Source: Silvanigrella paludirubra
GTDB lineage: Bacteria; Bdellovibrionota_B; Oligoflexia; Silvanigrellales; Silvanigrellaceae
Assembly (NCBI RefSeq): GCF_009208775.1
Contig: NZ_WFLM01000005.1
Span: 420,059 to 484,058 of the forward strand
DNA length: 64,000 bases
Direction of reading: 5' to 3'
The first letter of the stretch is position 1; every line of letters starts with the position of its first letter. The notes beneath the pieces were generated by a model. That model did not search any database and was not told the DNA's origin. It saw only the letters and a list, made by a program, of their open reading frames with translations. Below, in pieces: positions 48,353 through 57,939 of this stretch. The position numbers were made by a program, and so were the translations under genes.

Positions 48353-50308
48353 TCAAAGAAATAGAATTAACCCAAAAATAAACACACTAATAAATATAAA
48401 CTTGAGATAATTCCTTGCCATTCCTGATTGAGCATCGCTTGCAACGCTCGTTCCTGTATATAAGGTTTCAGGAATACCATTTACAACGCCCTCAATTATT
48501 ATTTTATCTATAAAGCTGTAAAGGAATTTACCTACTTTTGCGAGTGGACGTATAAGAATTAGTTCATATAATTCATCAATTCTCCATTTATCACGAACTA
48601 AGCGATAAATAGGGCCAAATGCATTAGCAAATTTTTCACCACCATCTGGTCCATTTTTATAGACAGCAATTGCAAATAAAGCGCCTACAAATACGATTAA
48701 AACAGAAGCTCCCATTAATCCATATTCCATGGAATGACTTAAATGAGTTGCATGAATGCCGCTTGCGTTAATAATAGATTGCGCTTGACCTAATACGGGA
48801 GAAAGAAAGCTTGTAATAAAATCTGCTTTACCAGTAAAGACCTCTGGAATTGCAATAAGTCCACCAAAAATAGAAAGAACTGCTAGAATTATTAATGGAA
48901 TTGTAATTACAAAATTTGTTTCGTGAATTTGATCGGGATGTTCTGCTCGACAAGCTCCAAAAAACACAAGCCAAGTTAAACGTAACATATAAAAAGCGGT
49001 AAAACCTGCTGTTACCCAACCAACTAACCATAATATTGGACTTCCAAAAGGCCCTGCCCAAGCAGCAGCTAAAATAGCATCTTTTGAGAAAAATCCAGAA
49101 AACCCAGGAAAACCAATTATTGCTAAAGTAGCAATTAAAAAAGTAACTGAAGTGATTGGCATTTTTTTAAAAAGTCCACCCATTTTTCGAATATCTTGTT
49201 CGTGATGAAGAGCGTGAATAACACTTCCTGCTCCCAAAAATAAACAAGCTTTAAAGAAAGCATGAGTAACAACATGAGATACACCGTATTGAAAAGCGCC
49301 AACACCACAAGCCATCACCATGTAACCAAGCTGGCTACAAGTAGAATAAGCAAGAACTTTTTTAATATCAGTTTGTGCAAATCCAATAGTTGCTGAAAAA
49401 ATTGCGGTAGCTGCACCAACAATCGCAATTGTTGTCATTACGGTAGGACTTAAAACAAGAACGTAACTTAATCTATTCATTAAATAGATACCAGATGTTA
49501 CCATAGTTGCCGCATGGATTAATGCAGAAACAGGGGTAGGTCCAGCCATCGCATCAGGCAGCCATGTATATAAAGGAATTTGTGCAGACTTTCCTGCAAC
49601 TCCCAATAATAAACAAAGTCCAATTAATGTTATTTCAACAGAATTTTCTGCTAAAAAAGTTTGTGGAGATGCTGCAATAATAGCTGCTAACTCTGCATAA
49701 TTGATCGTTTTAAATAACATATAGCAAAGAAACATAGCAATTAAAAAGCCCGCATCACCAACGCGATTTGCTATAAATGCTTTTATTGCTGCCATTGAGT
49801 TGGCTTTATCTTCATACCAGTAACCAATTAGTAAATAAGAACAGACACCAACGCCTTCCCAACCCAAAAAGGTAACAAGCATATTAGAGCCTAATACCAA
49901 CAATAGCATAGAAAATATAAATAAATTTAAGTAAACAAAAAATCGGTATGGACGTTTTTCATGGTGCATGTACTCGCCAGAATACATATGAATTAATGAA
50001 CCAACGCCAGTTATCACAAGAAGAAATATTCCAGAAAGTCTATCTACAGTTAAACCAAATGAAATATTAAATTCTTTTCCATTCACTAAAGGAACTGATA
50101 CCCAATTAAATAAATCAACTGTTAATGTATTTCCTTGGATAACAGGACCCATAAATAGCATTACTGAAAATATAAAGGGAAGCGCTACAACAAATGTAGC
50201 GACCATACAAACGATTCCAACATTAGCCGCTCTTAATGCAAAAGCATTAATAAGAGCACCAACTAAAGGTAATAAAACGATTAAAGTAAGTAATGTTTGT
50301 TCTTGCAT
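48353..50308 (-). CDS. nuoL: NADH-quinone oxidoreductase subunit L
   Basis: The largest pumping subunit, distal in the membrane arm. Signatures: FLGWEGVGVCSYLLIGYWY, SAQIPLYTWLPDAMAGPTPVSALIHAATMVTSGIYL and AYSTCSQLGYM; a C-terminal lateral helix follows (about 560-651). Length 651 is standard. Starts two bases upstream of the nuoK stop. Confidence 0.96.
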   Translation of the reverse strand: MQEQTLLTLIVLLPLVGALINAFALRAANVGIVCMVATFVVALPFIFSVMLFMGPVIQGNTLTVDLFNWVSVPLVNGKEFNISFGLTVDRLSGIFLLVITGVGSLIHMYSGEYMHHEKRPYRFFVYLNLFIFSMLLLVLGSNMLVTFLGWEGVGVCSYLLIGYWYEDKANSMAAIKAFIANRVGDAGFLIAMFLCYMLFKTINYAELAAIIAASPQTFLAENSVEITLIGLCLLLGVAGKSAQIPLYTWLPDAMAGPTPVSALIHAATMVTSGIYLMNRLSYVLVLSPTVMTTIAIVGAATAIFSATIGFAQTDIKKVLAYSTCSQLGYMVMACGVGAFQYGVSHVVTHAFFKACLFLGAGSVIHALHHEQDIRKMGGLFKKMPITSVTFLIATLAIIGFPGFSGFFSKDAILAAAWAGPFGSPILWLVGWVTAGFTAFYMLRLTWLVFFGACRAEHPDQIHETNFVITIPLIILAVLSIFGGLIAIPEVFTGKADFITSFLSPVLGQAQSIINASGIHATHLSHSMEYGLMGASVLIVFVGALFAIAVYKNGPDGGEKFANAFGPIYRLVRDKWRIDELYELILIRPLAKVGKFLYSFIDKIIIEGVVNGIPETLYTGTSVASDAQSGMARNYLKFIFISVFIFGLILFL

Positions 50309-50310
50309 CT

Positions 50311-50619
50311 TTATCCTCTCAGTATTCTGAGGTCGTCAATTTCAACACTTGACTTCGCACGGTATAAAGAAATAATAAGTGCAAGTCCTATTCCCGCTTC
50401 ACAAGCAGCTACAGCCATTACAAAAAACATAATTACTTGGCCATCTATTGTATTTGTCATGCTGCTTGCACTAATAAATGCTAAATTTGCTGCATTTAAC
50501 ATAACCTCAACACTTAGCATCATAAATATTAAATTTTTTCTGAACATGACTCCAAATAAGCCAGTAATAAATAATAATAATGAAAAATAAATACCGAGTT
50601 CAGGCAGACTTGGCATCAC
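50311..50619 (-). CDS. nuoK: NADH-quinone oxidoreductase subunit K
   Basis: A 102-residue protein with three helices, homologous to MrpC. FRKNLIFMMLSVEVMLNAANLAF and VMAVAACEAGIGLALI contain the two conserved membrane glutamates. Its 5' end overlaps the nuoJ 3' end by 20 bases. Confidence 0.95.
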   Translation of the reverse strand: MMPSLPELGIYFSLLLFITGLFGVMFRKNLIFMMLSVEVMLNAANLAFISASSMTNTIDGQVIMFFVMAVAACEAGIGLALIISLYRAKSSVEIDDLRILRG

Positions 50620-51154
50620 TCACCTTCGCTTTCTTTGCTATGACAATTGCGCCAACTATAGCTACTAAAATTAAAAAACTAATTAATTCAAACGCCCATA
50701 AATAATCTGTAAACATTAATGCAGAAACATTTTTCACATTTTCGTTCATGGATGCAGGATAATATGGAGGACGTGCATTAATTAAAGAATTTGAATTTAA
50801 ATTAGATATTAAATAGCCTTGTCCTACTTTTGTGCCAAGAAATAAAGCAACAATAAATCCTAAAGCAGTTAATAATAATTCACCTATTGTTATTCTACCG
50901 TATCTAAGTTCTTCAGGAGGTAAATTAAGAAGCATAATAACAAAGACAAATACAACCATAATAGCGCCAGCATACACAATAATCTGTGCGACTGCTGAAA
51001 AATGAGCGCCTAGCAATCCGTACATTCCAGCAATTAACATCATAACAACGATTAATAACATTGCAGAGGTAACGGGCCATTTTCTAGTTATCATTAAGGC
51101 AGATAAAAATACTGCCATGACACCCATAATTAAAAATGATATTTGAGTAATCAT
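50600..51154 (-). CDS. nuoJ: NADH-quinone oxidoreductase subunit J
   Basis: Five-helix membrane subunit, 184 residues. AQIIVYAGAIMVVFVFVIMLLNL is the diagnostic third helix with the pi-bulge region. Poorly conserved C-terminal half as usual. It follows nuoH by about 20 bases and overlaps nuoK. Confidence 0.95.
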   Translation of the reverse strand: MITQISFLIMGVMAVFLSALMITRKWPVTSAMLLIVVMMLIAGMYGLLGAHFSAVAQIIVYAGAIMVVFVFVIMLLNLPPEELRYGRITIGELLLTALGFIVALFLGTKVGQGYLISNLNSNSLINARPPYYPASMNENVKNVSALMFTDYLWAFELISFLILVAIVGAIVIAKKAKVSDAKSA

Positions 51155-51174
51155 AAAAAATTCCCTTTGCTCTA

Positions 51175-52290
51175 TTAATGAAATTTAACAATCGCTGTAA
51201 CAATTGCTGTAATAATAAGGTTAATAAGTGCAATTGGAAGAAGGTATATCCAACCTAATTTCATGAGTTGATCATAGCGAAAACGAGGAATAGTAAATCT
51301 AACTTGAACAAATATCCACATTAACAAAATTACTTTTGTTAATAATACGATAATACCAAGTGGTAATAAAATCCATCTTGCTAAAACTTCACCAACTTGA
51401 GGATTTAATATTTCAAGTAGATAATGTTGAGAAAGCCATGGTAACTCATATCCACCAAAAAATAAGGAAACAGTTAATACACACATTACAAACATCATTG
51501 AATATTCGCCAAGAAAAAATAAAGACCAGCGCATTGCTCCATATTCTGTTAAGAAACCAGCAACAAGCTCTCCTTCACTTTCAGCTAAGTCAAATGGGAG
51601 ACGATTTGTTTCAGCGAATATAGTAACAATAAAAACAAAAAATGAAATGGGGGCATGAATGAATCCCCAATTTGGCAAAAATCCCCAAAGTATTTCAGAT
51701 TGCTTTGTAATCATTGTTTGTAAATCTAAAGTACCCCAAATAAATACAAGAGGTATAATACTCAATCCCATAGCAACTTCATAACTTACCATTTGCGCAG
51801 ATGCACGAAGTCCACCTAATAAAGAATATTTATTATTTGAAGACCATCCAGCTAAAGTAACGCCATATACAGCTAATGATGAAAGAGCAAAAATAAGAAG
51901 AAAACCTGAATTTAAATTTACAGCTTGTAGATTTATAATTTGGTTATTTACAACAACGTGACTTCCCCATGGAATCGCAACAGTAACAGCTAATCCTGTT
52001 GCTACAGGAACAACGGGCGCAAGAACATAAAATGCTTTGTGAACATAAGGTGGTACAAAATCTTCTTTAAATAAAAGTTTTATTGCATCTGCAATGGGTT
52101 GTCCTAAACCTAATAAGCGGAATTGAAAAAATCCGACACGATTTGGGCCCAATCGCCTTTGAATAATTGCGCATTGACGGCGCTCAACCCAACTCATTAT
52201 AGGAGCAACTTGAGCACCAACTGCTATGCCAAGAAGCATAAGAAGAATAGTACTGATAATTTGAGTAAAACTAATTTCTATCATTCCCAA
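51175..52290 (-). CDS. nuoH: NADH-quinone oxidoreductase subunit H
   Basis: Eight-helix subunit at the quinone site and arm junction. WVERRQCAIIQRRLGPNRVG and the acidic loop FAETNRLPFDLAESEGELVAGFLTEY are unmistakable. Length 371. It follows nuoA directly by five bases, showing that nuoB to nuoG are not in this operon. Confidence 0.97.
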   Translation of the reverse strand: MGMIEISFTQIISTILLMLLGIAVGAQVAPIMSWVERRQCAIIQRRLGPNRVGFFQFRLLGLGQPIADAIKLLFKEDFVPPYVHKAFYVLAPVVPVATGLAVTVAIPWGSHVVVNNQIINLQAVNLNSGFLLIFALSSLAVYGVTLAGWSSNNKYSLLGGLRASAQMVSYEVAMGLSIIPLVFIWGTLDLQTMITKQSEILWGFLPNWGFIHAPISFFVFIVTIFAETNRLPFDLAESEGELVAGFLTEYGAMRWSLFFLGEYSMMFVMCVLTVSLFFGGYELPWLSQHYLLEILNPQVGEVLARWILLPLGIIVLLTKVILLMWIFVQVRFTIPRFRYDQLMKLGWIYLLPIALINLIITAIVTAIVKFH

Positions 52291-52295
52291 TCTCC

Positions 52296-52676
52296 TTAAT
52301 CCCAGCGAAGTGCGCCGCGTTTAAGCACATAAATATAGCCAATTGATAAAGTTGCGATAAAAATACCAACTTCAACAATTCCAAACCAACCTAAATAATC
52401 AAACGCAGTTGACCAAAGGTACATAAATATTGTTTCAATATCAAAAAGAATAAATAATATCGCTGTTAAATAAAATTTGATTGAAAAGCGGTTTTCAGCA
52501 GAACTTGTAACCGGCAAACCACATTCATAAACTTCTAGTTTACTTGAATTTGGTTTTTTAGGACCAAGAAAGAGTGATACGCCACTGACACCAAGACCAA
52601 GTGCAAGCCCAAAAATTAATATGAGCAATATTGGCAAATATGGATTCATGCCAACATAATAAACGGATTGCTCCAT
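52296..52676 (-). CDS. nuoA: NADH-quinone oxidoreductase subunit A
   Basis: Three-helix membrane subunit. KLEVYECGLP and RFSIKFYLTAILFILFDIETIFMYLWS are the conserved elements. The ATG at 52676 is chosen because GAGGAGG lies nine bases before it; an in-frame TTG upstream (52694) falls within that ribosome site. The 126-residue length is typical. First gene of the seven-gene nuo cluster, 61 bases after the hutG-like gene. Confidence 0.95.
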   Translation of the reverse strand: MEQSVYYVGMNPYLPILLILIFGLALGLGVSGVSLFLGPKKPNSSKLEVYECGLPVTSSAENRFSIKFYLTAILFILFDIETIFMYLWSTAFDYLGWFGIVEVGIFIATLSIGYIYVLKRGALRWD

Positions 52677-52737
52677 ATACAAGTTCCTCCTCAACGAGTT
52701 CCACTAACTCATATTCATGAATGCGACAAGAGTACGA

Positions 52738-53862
52738 TTAAGTTAATCTGGAAGAATATTCTTCCCGTAAAAGTGCAATGCGATAAACAAGGGAAGCGCA
52801 TAATCGTGATGTCATCTCAAGAGTATCCCTTGATGGGCACAGTTCTGCAATGTCCATAACACGACATGTTTGGGATTTGGCAATAAATGTAATTGATTGA
52901 GCAAGATCTTTTATTTGAACACCAAAAGGAGTTGATGCACTTGTACCGGGAGCTATAGATTGATCAAATACATCTAAACATAATGAAATATGAACACTGC
53001 CTTTTATTCTATCAAATCCTAAAGCAGCACATTCATCTAAATGATCTCGAATATGTTCAAGTGGGGTTTGTGCATGTCCATGAGCAATATCTCTCCATAC
53101 ATTTAATAATGCTAAATATTCTACTGTTTGAATTTGATTTTGATTTGCAAATGAAGTCAATGATTGAGGATTTCTATCTCTTTGAATTCCAATTTCTAGT
53201 AAACCTTTTCCACCAATTATATTTGCATTTAAATCTTTCATAATACGATAAAATGCTGTTCCACTATTTATAATTCCGTTATCATCTGGCCTTAAATCAA
53301 AATGCGCATCAAAATTTACAATTGGAATAATTTCATTTTTCCGAGATGAAACATGGCCCTTGTAACTGCCATAAGTAAAATCATGACCACCACCAATTAC
53401 AAAAATCATTTTTGCTTCATGATCCAAAAAATATTCGACGACTGATGCTAATCTTTCATGTGTTTCTTTAATTGTATCTGCTAAAATAATATTTCCAGCA
53501 TCAAAAAAAGATTCTGAAAATAATGTTGAATTATCTCTATTATCTAAATGTGGTGGAAATGGTTTATGTGTACTAGGATTAAACTTTCGAATACATGTAT
53601 CATATAATTTATAGAAGCAATTACGAAAAGAGTCAGGACCATCTTTTGCTCCTGGATTTCCACCATTTGCTATAACCCCTCTATCGTCAGGAATTCCAAT
53701 AAAAATATATTTATTTTTTATTAAATTGTTTTTATTTTTTGTATTTTTAAGAAGTAAAGAAATATTCGAAATACCTAAACCAATTGTTTCTTTTTTATTA
53801 GATATTTTAATTTTAGAAGGTTCTAAAAACTGTAGTACAGATGTTGCCATAGGTAAATCCAA
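52738..53862 (-). CDS. Formimidoylglutamase-like ureohydrolase (arginase/agmatinase family)
   Basis: Binuclear manganese hydrolase. GGGHDFTYG, NFDAHFDLR and SLCLDVFDQSIAPGTSAST carry the metal-binding His and Asp residues in order, with GIQRDRNP between. The form of the C-terminal motif (SLCLDVFD instead of SIDLDVLD) and the length (374) suggest the HutG branch, but agmatinase or arginase cannot be excluded. No other hut gene lies near. It points into the nuo operon and may be co-transcribed with it. Confidence 0.8.
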   Translation of the reverse strand: MDLPMATSVLQFLEPSKIKISNKKETIGLGISNISLLLKNTKNKNNLIKNKYIFIGIPDDRGVIANGGNPGAKDGPDSFRNCFYKLYDTCIRKFNPSTHKPFPPHLDNRDNSTLFSESFFDAGNIILADTIKETHERLASVVEYFLDHEAKMIFVIGGGHDFTYGSYKGHVSSRKNEIIPIVNFDAHFDLRPDDNGIINSGTAFYRIMKDLNANIIGGKGLLEIGIQRDRNPQSLTSFANQNQIQTVEYLALLNVWRDIAHGHAQTPLEHIRDHLDECAALGFDRIKGSVHISLCLDVFDQSIAPGTSASTPFGVQIKDLAQSITFIAKSQTCRVMDIAELCPSRDTLEMTSRLCASLVYRIALLREEYSSRLT

Positions 53863-54143
53863 ATTACGTTAGAGTAAAAAATAGGTAAGAAGTAATTTTG
53901 CCTATTGTAGTAGTTTTTTCAAGCAATATGAAATCTATTATTTAATTTGAAAATAGATTTATTAAATAGTAGAGCGCATAACCAAATTATAATATATATC
54001 ACACTAATTTAACTTGATTCATTTGCGTTTATTTGTAATTTATGACAACTAAGTAAACTGAATTTTAATAATTCATATTTTATATTTTTTTATAAAAATA
54101 TTTATTAAATTTTAGCATAGAACATTTGAAGGAGAATTAAGGA
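53863..54143. other. Divergent intergenic region
   Basis: Some 280 AT-rich bases between the leftward ureohydrolase and the rightward acyl-CoA-dehydrogenase-like gene. No RNA element or repeat recognised; the second gene has GAAGGAG upstream of its ATG. Confidence 0.5.
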
Positions 54144-55550
54144 ATGAATCTTCATAAAACAAATTCAAAAATTTGGGACAATAATCCCTTTTGGGGACTA
54201 GGATTTGAGTTTGACCCCCAATGGCATTTAACTGATGAACAAAAAAATATACAAAAAAATTTGATAGAATTATGCCAAACTACCTTGCGAACAAACGCAA
54301 TAGAAAGCGATAAAAACTTAATTTTTCCTAGAAAAAATTTTGAAGCTTTAGCTAGTTTAGGATTGCTAGGATTAATTATTCCTAAAGAATTTGGTGGCCT
54401 TGGTGAAAGTCATGTTTGCGCTGCAATGGTTGTTGAGACCATTGCACGATACGGATGCGCCAGCACGGCTATGTGTTACGTTATGCATATCTCAGCTTTA
54501 AGCGCTATTTTATTAAGACATCATGAAAATCCATTCTTTAAAAGCTTGTTACCTAAAATAAATAATGAAGTATTAATTGGGACTATTGCTTATTCTGATC
54601 CACAAACAGGCAGTCATGCCTGGTTCCCTCTTTCTTCAAAATCAGAAGAAACAGAAAAAGGATGGAAAGTCTTTAAAAAAGCTTCATGGGTAACATCAGG
54701 AGGATTCGCAGATTGGTATCTTGTCCAAACAACGAGTCCTAATTTTAATGGCGATTACTCAAATCTATCTTGTTACTTATTATTTAAAGATGAAATAAAA
54801 ACGGGAGCATCCACTTGGGATGGAATGGGAATGAGAGGAAATCAATCAGGTCCTCTAGAAATTGATGGAGTCGAAATTCCAAAAGATCGATTAATTGGCA
54901 AAACAGGTGAAGCAAATAAAACAAATAATGAATCTCCAGATATCTTTTTTCTAATGTGCTCTTCAGCTTGTTGGAATGGAGTTGCAATGGGAATGATTGA
55001 CATTGCAGTTAATCATACAACTAAAAAAAGACATGATGATGTCGGATTAAGAATCGCTGATTATCCTACTATTCAAGATTATGTTGGCGAGTCAATTGCA
55101 GATACGAATACTTGTCGTGCTTTTAATTTTCAAATTGCCGAAGCTCTAGATAAATTAACAAATAATTGTGACTGGGAAATTTATAAACAAGAAAATCATT
55201 ATCCAAAATCAGAAAAAATGTCTTGGTTATGGCAATTAAAACTTTCTTGTTCAAAAAATGTAACATATCTTTCAGATAAAATGCTACATACTTGTGGAGG
55301 AACAGGATACAAACCTGCTTTAGGAATTGAAAGATATTTAAGAGATGCAAAAGCAGGATGGGTTATGGCTCCAACAAATGAGGTATTAAAACAATTAATT
55401 GGAAAATTAGCTCTTCTTGGTCCTGATTCACTTGATGCTTGGAATAACAAAATAAATGAACGCGTTTTAAACAACGAAATTAAAAAAATGGATAAAGTTA
55501 AATTAAGAGAATTTGGTGAATCATTAATAAAAAAATCTGAAGAAATATAA
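54144..55550 (+). CDS. Acyl-CoA-dehydrogenase-fold flavoprotein, copy 1
   Basis: Three-part ACAD fold over 468 residues: N-terminal helices with LGLLGLIIPKEFGGLG (about 73-87), FAD-binding middle domain with GTIAYSDPQTGSHAW and ASWVTSGGFADWY, and C-terminal helical domain with CGGTGYKPALGIERYLRDAKAGWVMAPTNE. Where many ACADs have the catalytic Glu (IYEGT) the sequence is VMAPT, so A409 sits there. That, and the neighbouring reductase, leave open a monooxygenase-like role (DszC/HpaB type) instead of acyl-CoA dehydrogenation. No etf gene is near. An apparent duplicate follows after 229 bases. Confidence 0.85.
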   Translation: MNLHKTNSKIWDNNPFWGLGFEFDPQWHLTDEQKNIQKNLIELCQTTLRTNAIESDKNLIFPRKNFEALASLGLLGLIIPKEFGGLGESHVCAAMVVETIARYGCASTAMCYVMHISALSAILLRHHENPFFKSLLPKINNEVLIGTIAYSDPQTGSHAWFPLSSKSEETEKGWKVFKKASWVTSGGFADWYLVQTTSPNFNGDYSNLSCYLLFKDEIKTGASTWDGMGMRGNQSGPLEIDGVEIPKDRLIGKTGEANKTNNESPDIFFLMCSSACWNGVAMGMIDIAVNHTTKKRHDDVGLRIADYPTIQDYVGESIADTNTCRAFNFQIAEALDKLTNNCDWEIYKQENHYPKSEKMSWLWQLKLSCSKNVTYLSDKMLHTCGGTGYKPALGIERYLRDAKAGWVMAPTNEVLKQLIGKLALLGPDSLDAWNNKINERVLNNEIKKMDKVKLREFGESLIKKSEEI

Positions 55551-55779
55551 TTATAAAGTAACTATTTTTATATATCAAAATAAGTTAGATTTTAAAATAT
55601 GAATTAAATAGCTCTCCATTTATTAATAGAATTAAGAAAATAAAAATAAATCAAAATAAATATTTGCAATTATTGATTTTTTATGACATTTTAATAAATG
55701 AATTCGAAAAAATTGTTACCCAAGCTCTTCTAAAATTTTAATAATAAAAATTTTCAATATATAATAATAGGAGTTTTTT

Positions 55780-57180
55780 ATGAGTTTTCAAAATAATGAA
55801 AATAAAAAATGGGCTAATGAAAATTTTTGGGGTTTGTCATATGATTTCGATCCTCAATGGGATCTCACTTCAGAACAAAAAATAATTCAAACAAAATTAA
55901 TTCAATTATGCGAGTCCAATCTTAGAAAAAATGCAATTGAAAGCGACCGAAATTTAATCTATCCAAGAAAAAACTTTGAAGCACTTGCCTCTATTGGTTT
56001 ACTAGGACTTATTATTCCAAAAGAATTTGGCGGTATGGGAGAAAATCATACATGCGCAACTATGGTCGTTGAAACCATTGCAAGATATGGGTGCGCTAGT
56101 ACTGCAATGTGTTACGTTATGCATATTGCTGCATTGAGCGCAATTTTATTAAGACATCATAATAATGCCTGCATAAAAAATTTATTATCGAAAATAAATA
56201 ATGAAGTATTAATTGGAACTGTTTCCTATTCAGATCCTGAAACAGGTTCACACTTTTGGTATCACTTATCTTCAAAATGCGAAAAAACAGATAATGGTTG
56301 GCAAATATATAAAAAATCTTCTTGGACAACCTCAGGAGGTTTTGCCGACTGGTACGTTACTCAAACAACGAGTCCTGATTTCAAAGGTGACTACTCTGAC
56401 TTGTCTTGTTTTTTAATATGGAAAAATGAAGTAAAAACAAACCCAGCAACTTGGGATGGCTTGGGATTAAGAGGAAATCAATCTGGTCCATTAGAAATAA
56501 ATGGAGTAGAAATTTCTAAAGATCGAATGATAGGCCCTATAGGAGATGGAGCTCAATCAAATGACGAAGCAGTAGATCCTTTCTTTTTATTATGCTCCTC
56601 GGCATGTTGGAATGGGATTGCTATGGGAATGATTGATATTGCAAAAAACCATACCACAAAAAAGAAACATAATGACGTTGGAATGAGAGTTGCAGATTAT
56701 CCTACTATTCAAGATTATATAGGCGAATGTATTATTGAAACAAATGCAAGTCGCTCCTTTAATTTTCACCAAGCAAAAGCATTAGATCAAAAAACAGAAA
56801 ACTGTGATTGGTCCATTCACAATGACATTCAAACTCTCCCTCGTACACAAATGTTACATTGGCTATGGCAATTAAAATTTTCTTGCGCAAAAAATGTTGC
56901 TAAGGTATCGGATAAAATGCTTCATACTTGTGGTGGCACGGGTTACAAACCAGAGCTAGGAATAGAAAGATATTTGCGAGATGCAAAGGCAGGCTGGGTC
57001 ATGGGGCCCACTAACGAGGTTTTACGTCAATTAGTTGGTAAATATGCATTATTTGGCAAAGAATCATTAGATTATTGGAATCAAAATATTAATGAAAGAG
57101 TAATATATAATGAAATTAAAAAAATGGATAATAAAACTAAAAAAGAATTTGCAGAAAAAATACTAAAAGAAATATCTTAA
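55780..57180 (+). CDS. Acyl-CoA-dehydrogenase-fold flavoprotein, copy 2
   Basis: Tandem paralogue of the preceding gene, alike from end to end (well over half of residues identical by eye, including GNQSGPLEI, SSACWNG and DYPTIQDY). It has 466 residues and the same domains; the usual Glu site reads VMGPT. It has its own 229-base upstream region and ribosome site (AGGAG before the ATG), so the copies may be separately regulated. The N-terminal stretch FWGLSYDFDPQWDLT, shared by both, precedes the normal ACAD start and is unfamiliar. The FNR-type gene follows after 22 bases. Confidence 0.85.
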   Translation: MSFQNNENKKWANENFWGLSYDFDPQWDLTSEQKIIQTKLIQLCESNLRKNAIESDRNLIYPRKNFEALASIGLLGLIIPKEFGGMGENHTCATMVVETIARYGCASTAMCYVMHIAALSAILLRHHNNACIKNLLSKINNEVLIGTVSYSDPETGSHFWYHLSSKCEKTDNGWQIYKKSSWTTSGGFADWYVTQTTSPDFKGDYSDLSCFLIWKNEVKTNPATWDGLGLRGNQSGPLEINGVEISKDRMIGPIGDGAQSNDEAVDPFFLLCSSACWNGIAMGMIDIAKNHTTKKKHNDVGMRVADYPTIQDYIGECIIETNASRSFNFHQAKALDQKTENCDWSIHNDIQTLPRTQMLHWLWQLKFSCAKNVAKVSDKMLHTCGGTGYKPELGIERYLRDAKAGWVMGPTNEVLRQLVGKYALFGKESLDYWNQNINERVIYNEIKKMDNKTKKEFAEKILKEIS

Positions 57181-57202
57181 TTTTTAAAAAGGTTAACTTT
57201 TA

Positions 57203-57934
57203 ATGACAAAAATTTTTTTTGATAAATTTTCTAAAACTCCAGATTATGAATCAAATATTATAGAAATTGAAAATATTGAATCTAATTATTTAATTATAAA
57301 AATAACAAGACCAGATAATTTTTATTTTGAATCTGGACAATATATACCTATTTATATGAAAGATAATCAAGGAGAATTTCAATTTTGTTACTCAATTGCT
57401 AGCTCAGCAAAAAATAAAAATTATTTAGAACTATGCATTCAAATTACAGGTGAAGGAAGAGGTGTTAATTTTTGGAAAAATTTAACCATAAAAGATAAAA
57501 TTTACTTCGATAAAGCAAAAGGAAATTTTAAAATAATAAATATAAATGTACCTATTTTTCTTTTTGCCGGTGGATCTGGTATTTCTCCAGTTCGATCTTT
57601 ACTTTTAGATATGATTGAAAATAATCTTGAATTAAAAAATAATATTCATCTTATTTATGCATGTAAAAAAGCGGAGGTTTTTTCTTTTGAAAATGACTTT
57701 ATTCAACTTTCTAAAAAACACGCATCATTTTTAAAAGTTCATTTTATCGCAGAAGAAGGAAATTTTGTTAATAAACAAAAAGGAAACATTTTGTTAGGTA
57801 TTGAAAATTTATTAAGTGAAATAACAATAAATTCTCATTTTTATATTTGTGGTTCACCTGGTATGGTTAATGCAGTATGGAATAATTTATTAGATAAAAA
57901 TATTTCTCCTTCAAATATATTTAAAGAATTTTAA
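57203..57934 (+). CDS. FNR-type flavin/NAD(P)H oxidoreductase
   Basis: A 243-residue reductase with an N-terminal FAD-binding barrel (GQYIPIY, then FCYSIAS in place of RxYS) and a C-terminal NAD(P) domain (FLFAGGSGISPVRSLL, FYICGSPGMV). No 2Fe-2S ferredoxin domain is attached. Close packing behind the second ACAD-like gene suggests that it supplies electrons to it, or takes them from it. Similar proteins are reductase components of oxygenases and CDP-6-deoxy-delta-3,4-glucoseen reductases; the partner is inferred only from position. Confidence 0.8.
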   Translation: MTKIFFDKFSKTPDYESNIIEIENIESNYLIIKITRPDNFYFESGQYIPIYMKDNQGEFQFCYSIASSAKNKNYLELCIQITGEGRGVNFWKNLTIKDKIYFDKAKGNFKIININVPIFLFAGGSGISPVRSLLLDMIENNLELKNNIHLIYACKKAEVFSFENDFIQLSKKHASFLKVHFIAEEGNFVNKQKGNILLGIENLLSEITINSHFYICGSPGMVNAVWNNLLDKNISPSNIFKEF

Positions 57935-57939
57935 AATAT

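Noticed and set aside
50600..50619. Overlap of nuoJ and nuoK as a possible frameshift
   Set aside because: Both proteins have normal start, end and length; a 20-base overlap between these genes is compatible with normal coupled translation.
55551..55779. Spacer between the two ACAD-like genes as a mobile-element scar
   Set aside because: No inverted or target-site repeats seen; simple tandem duplication explains the arrangement.
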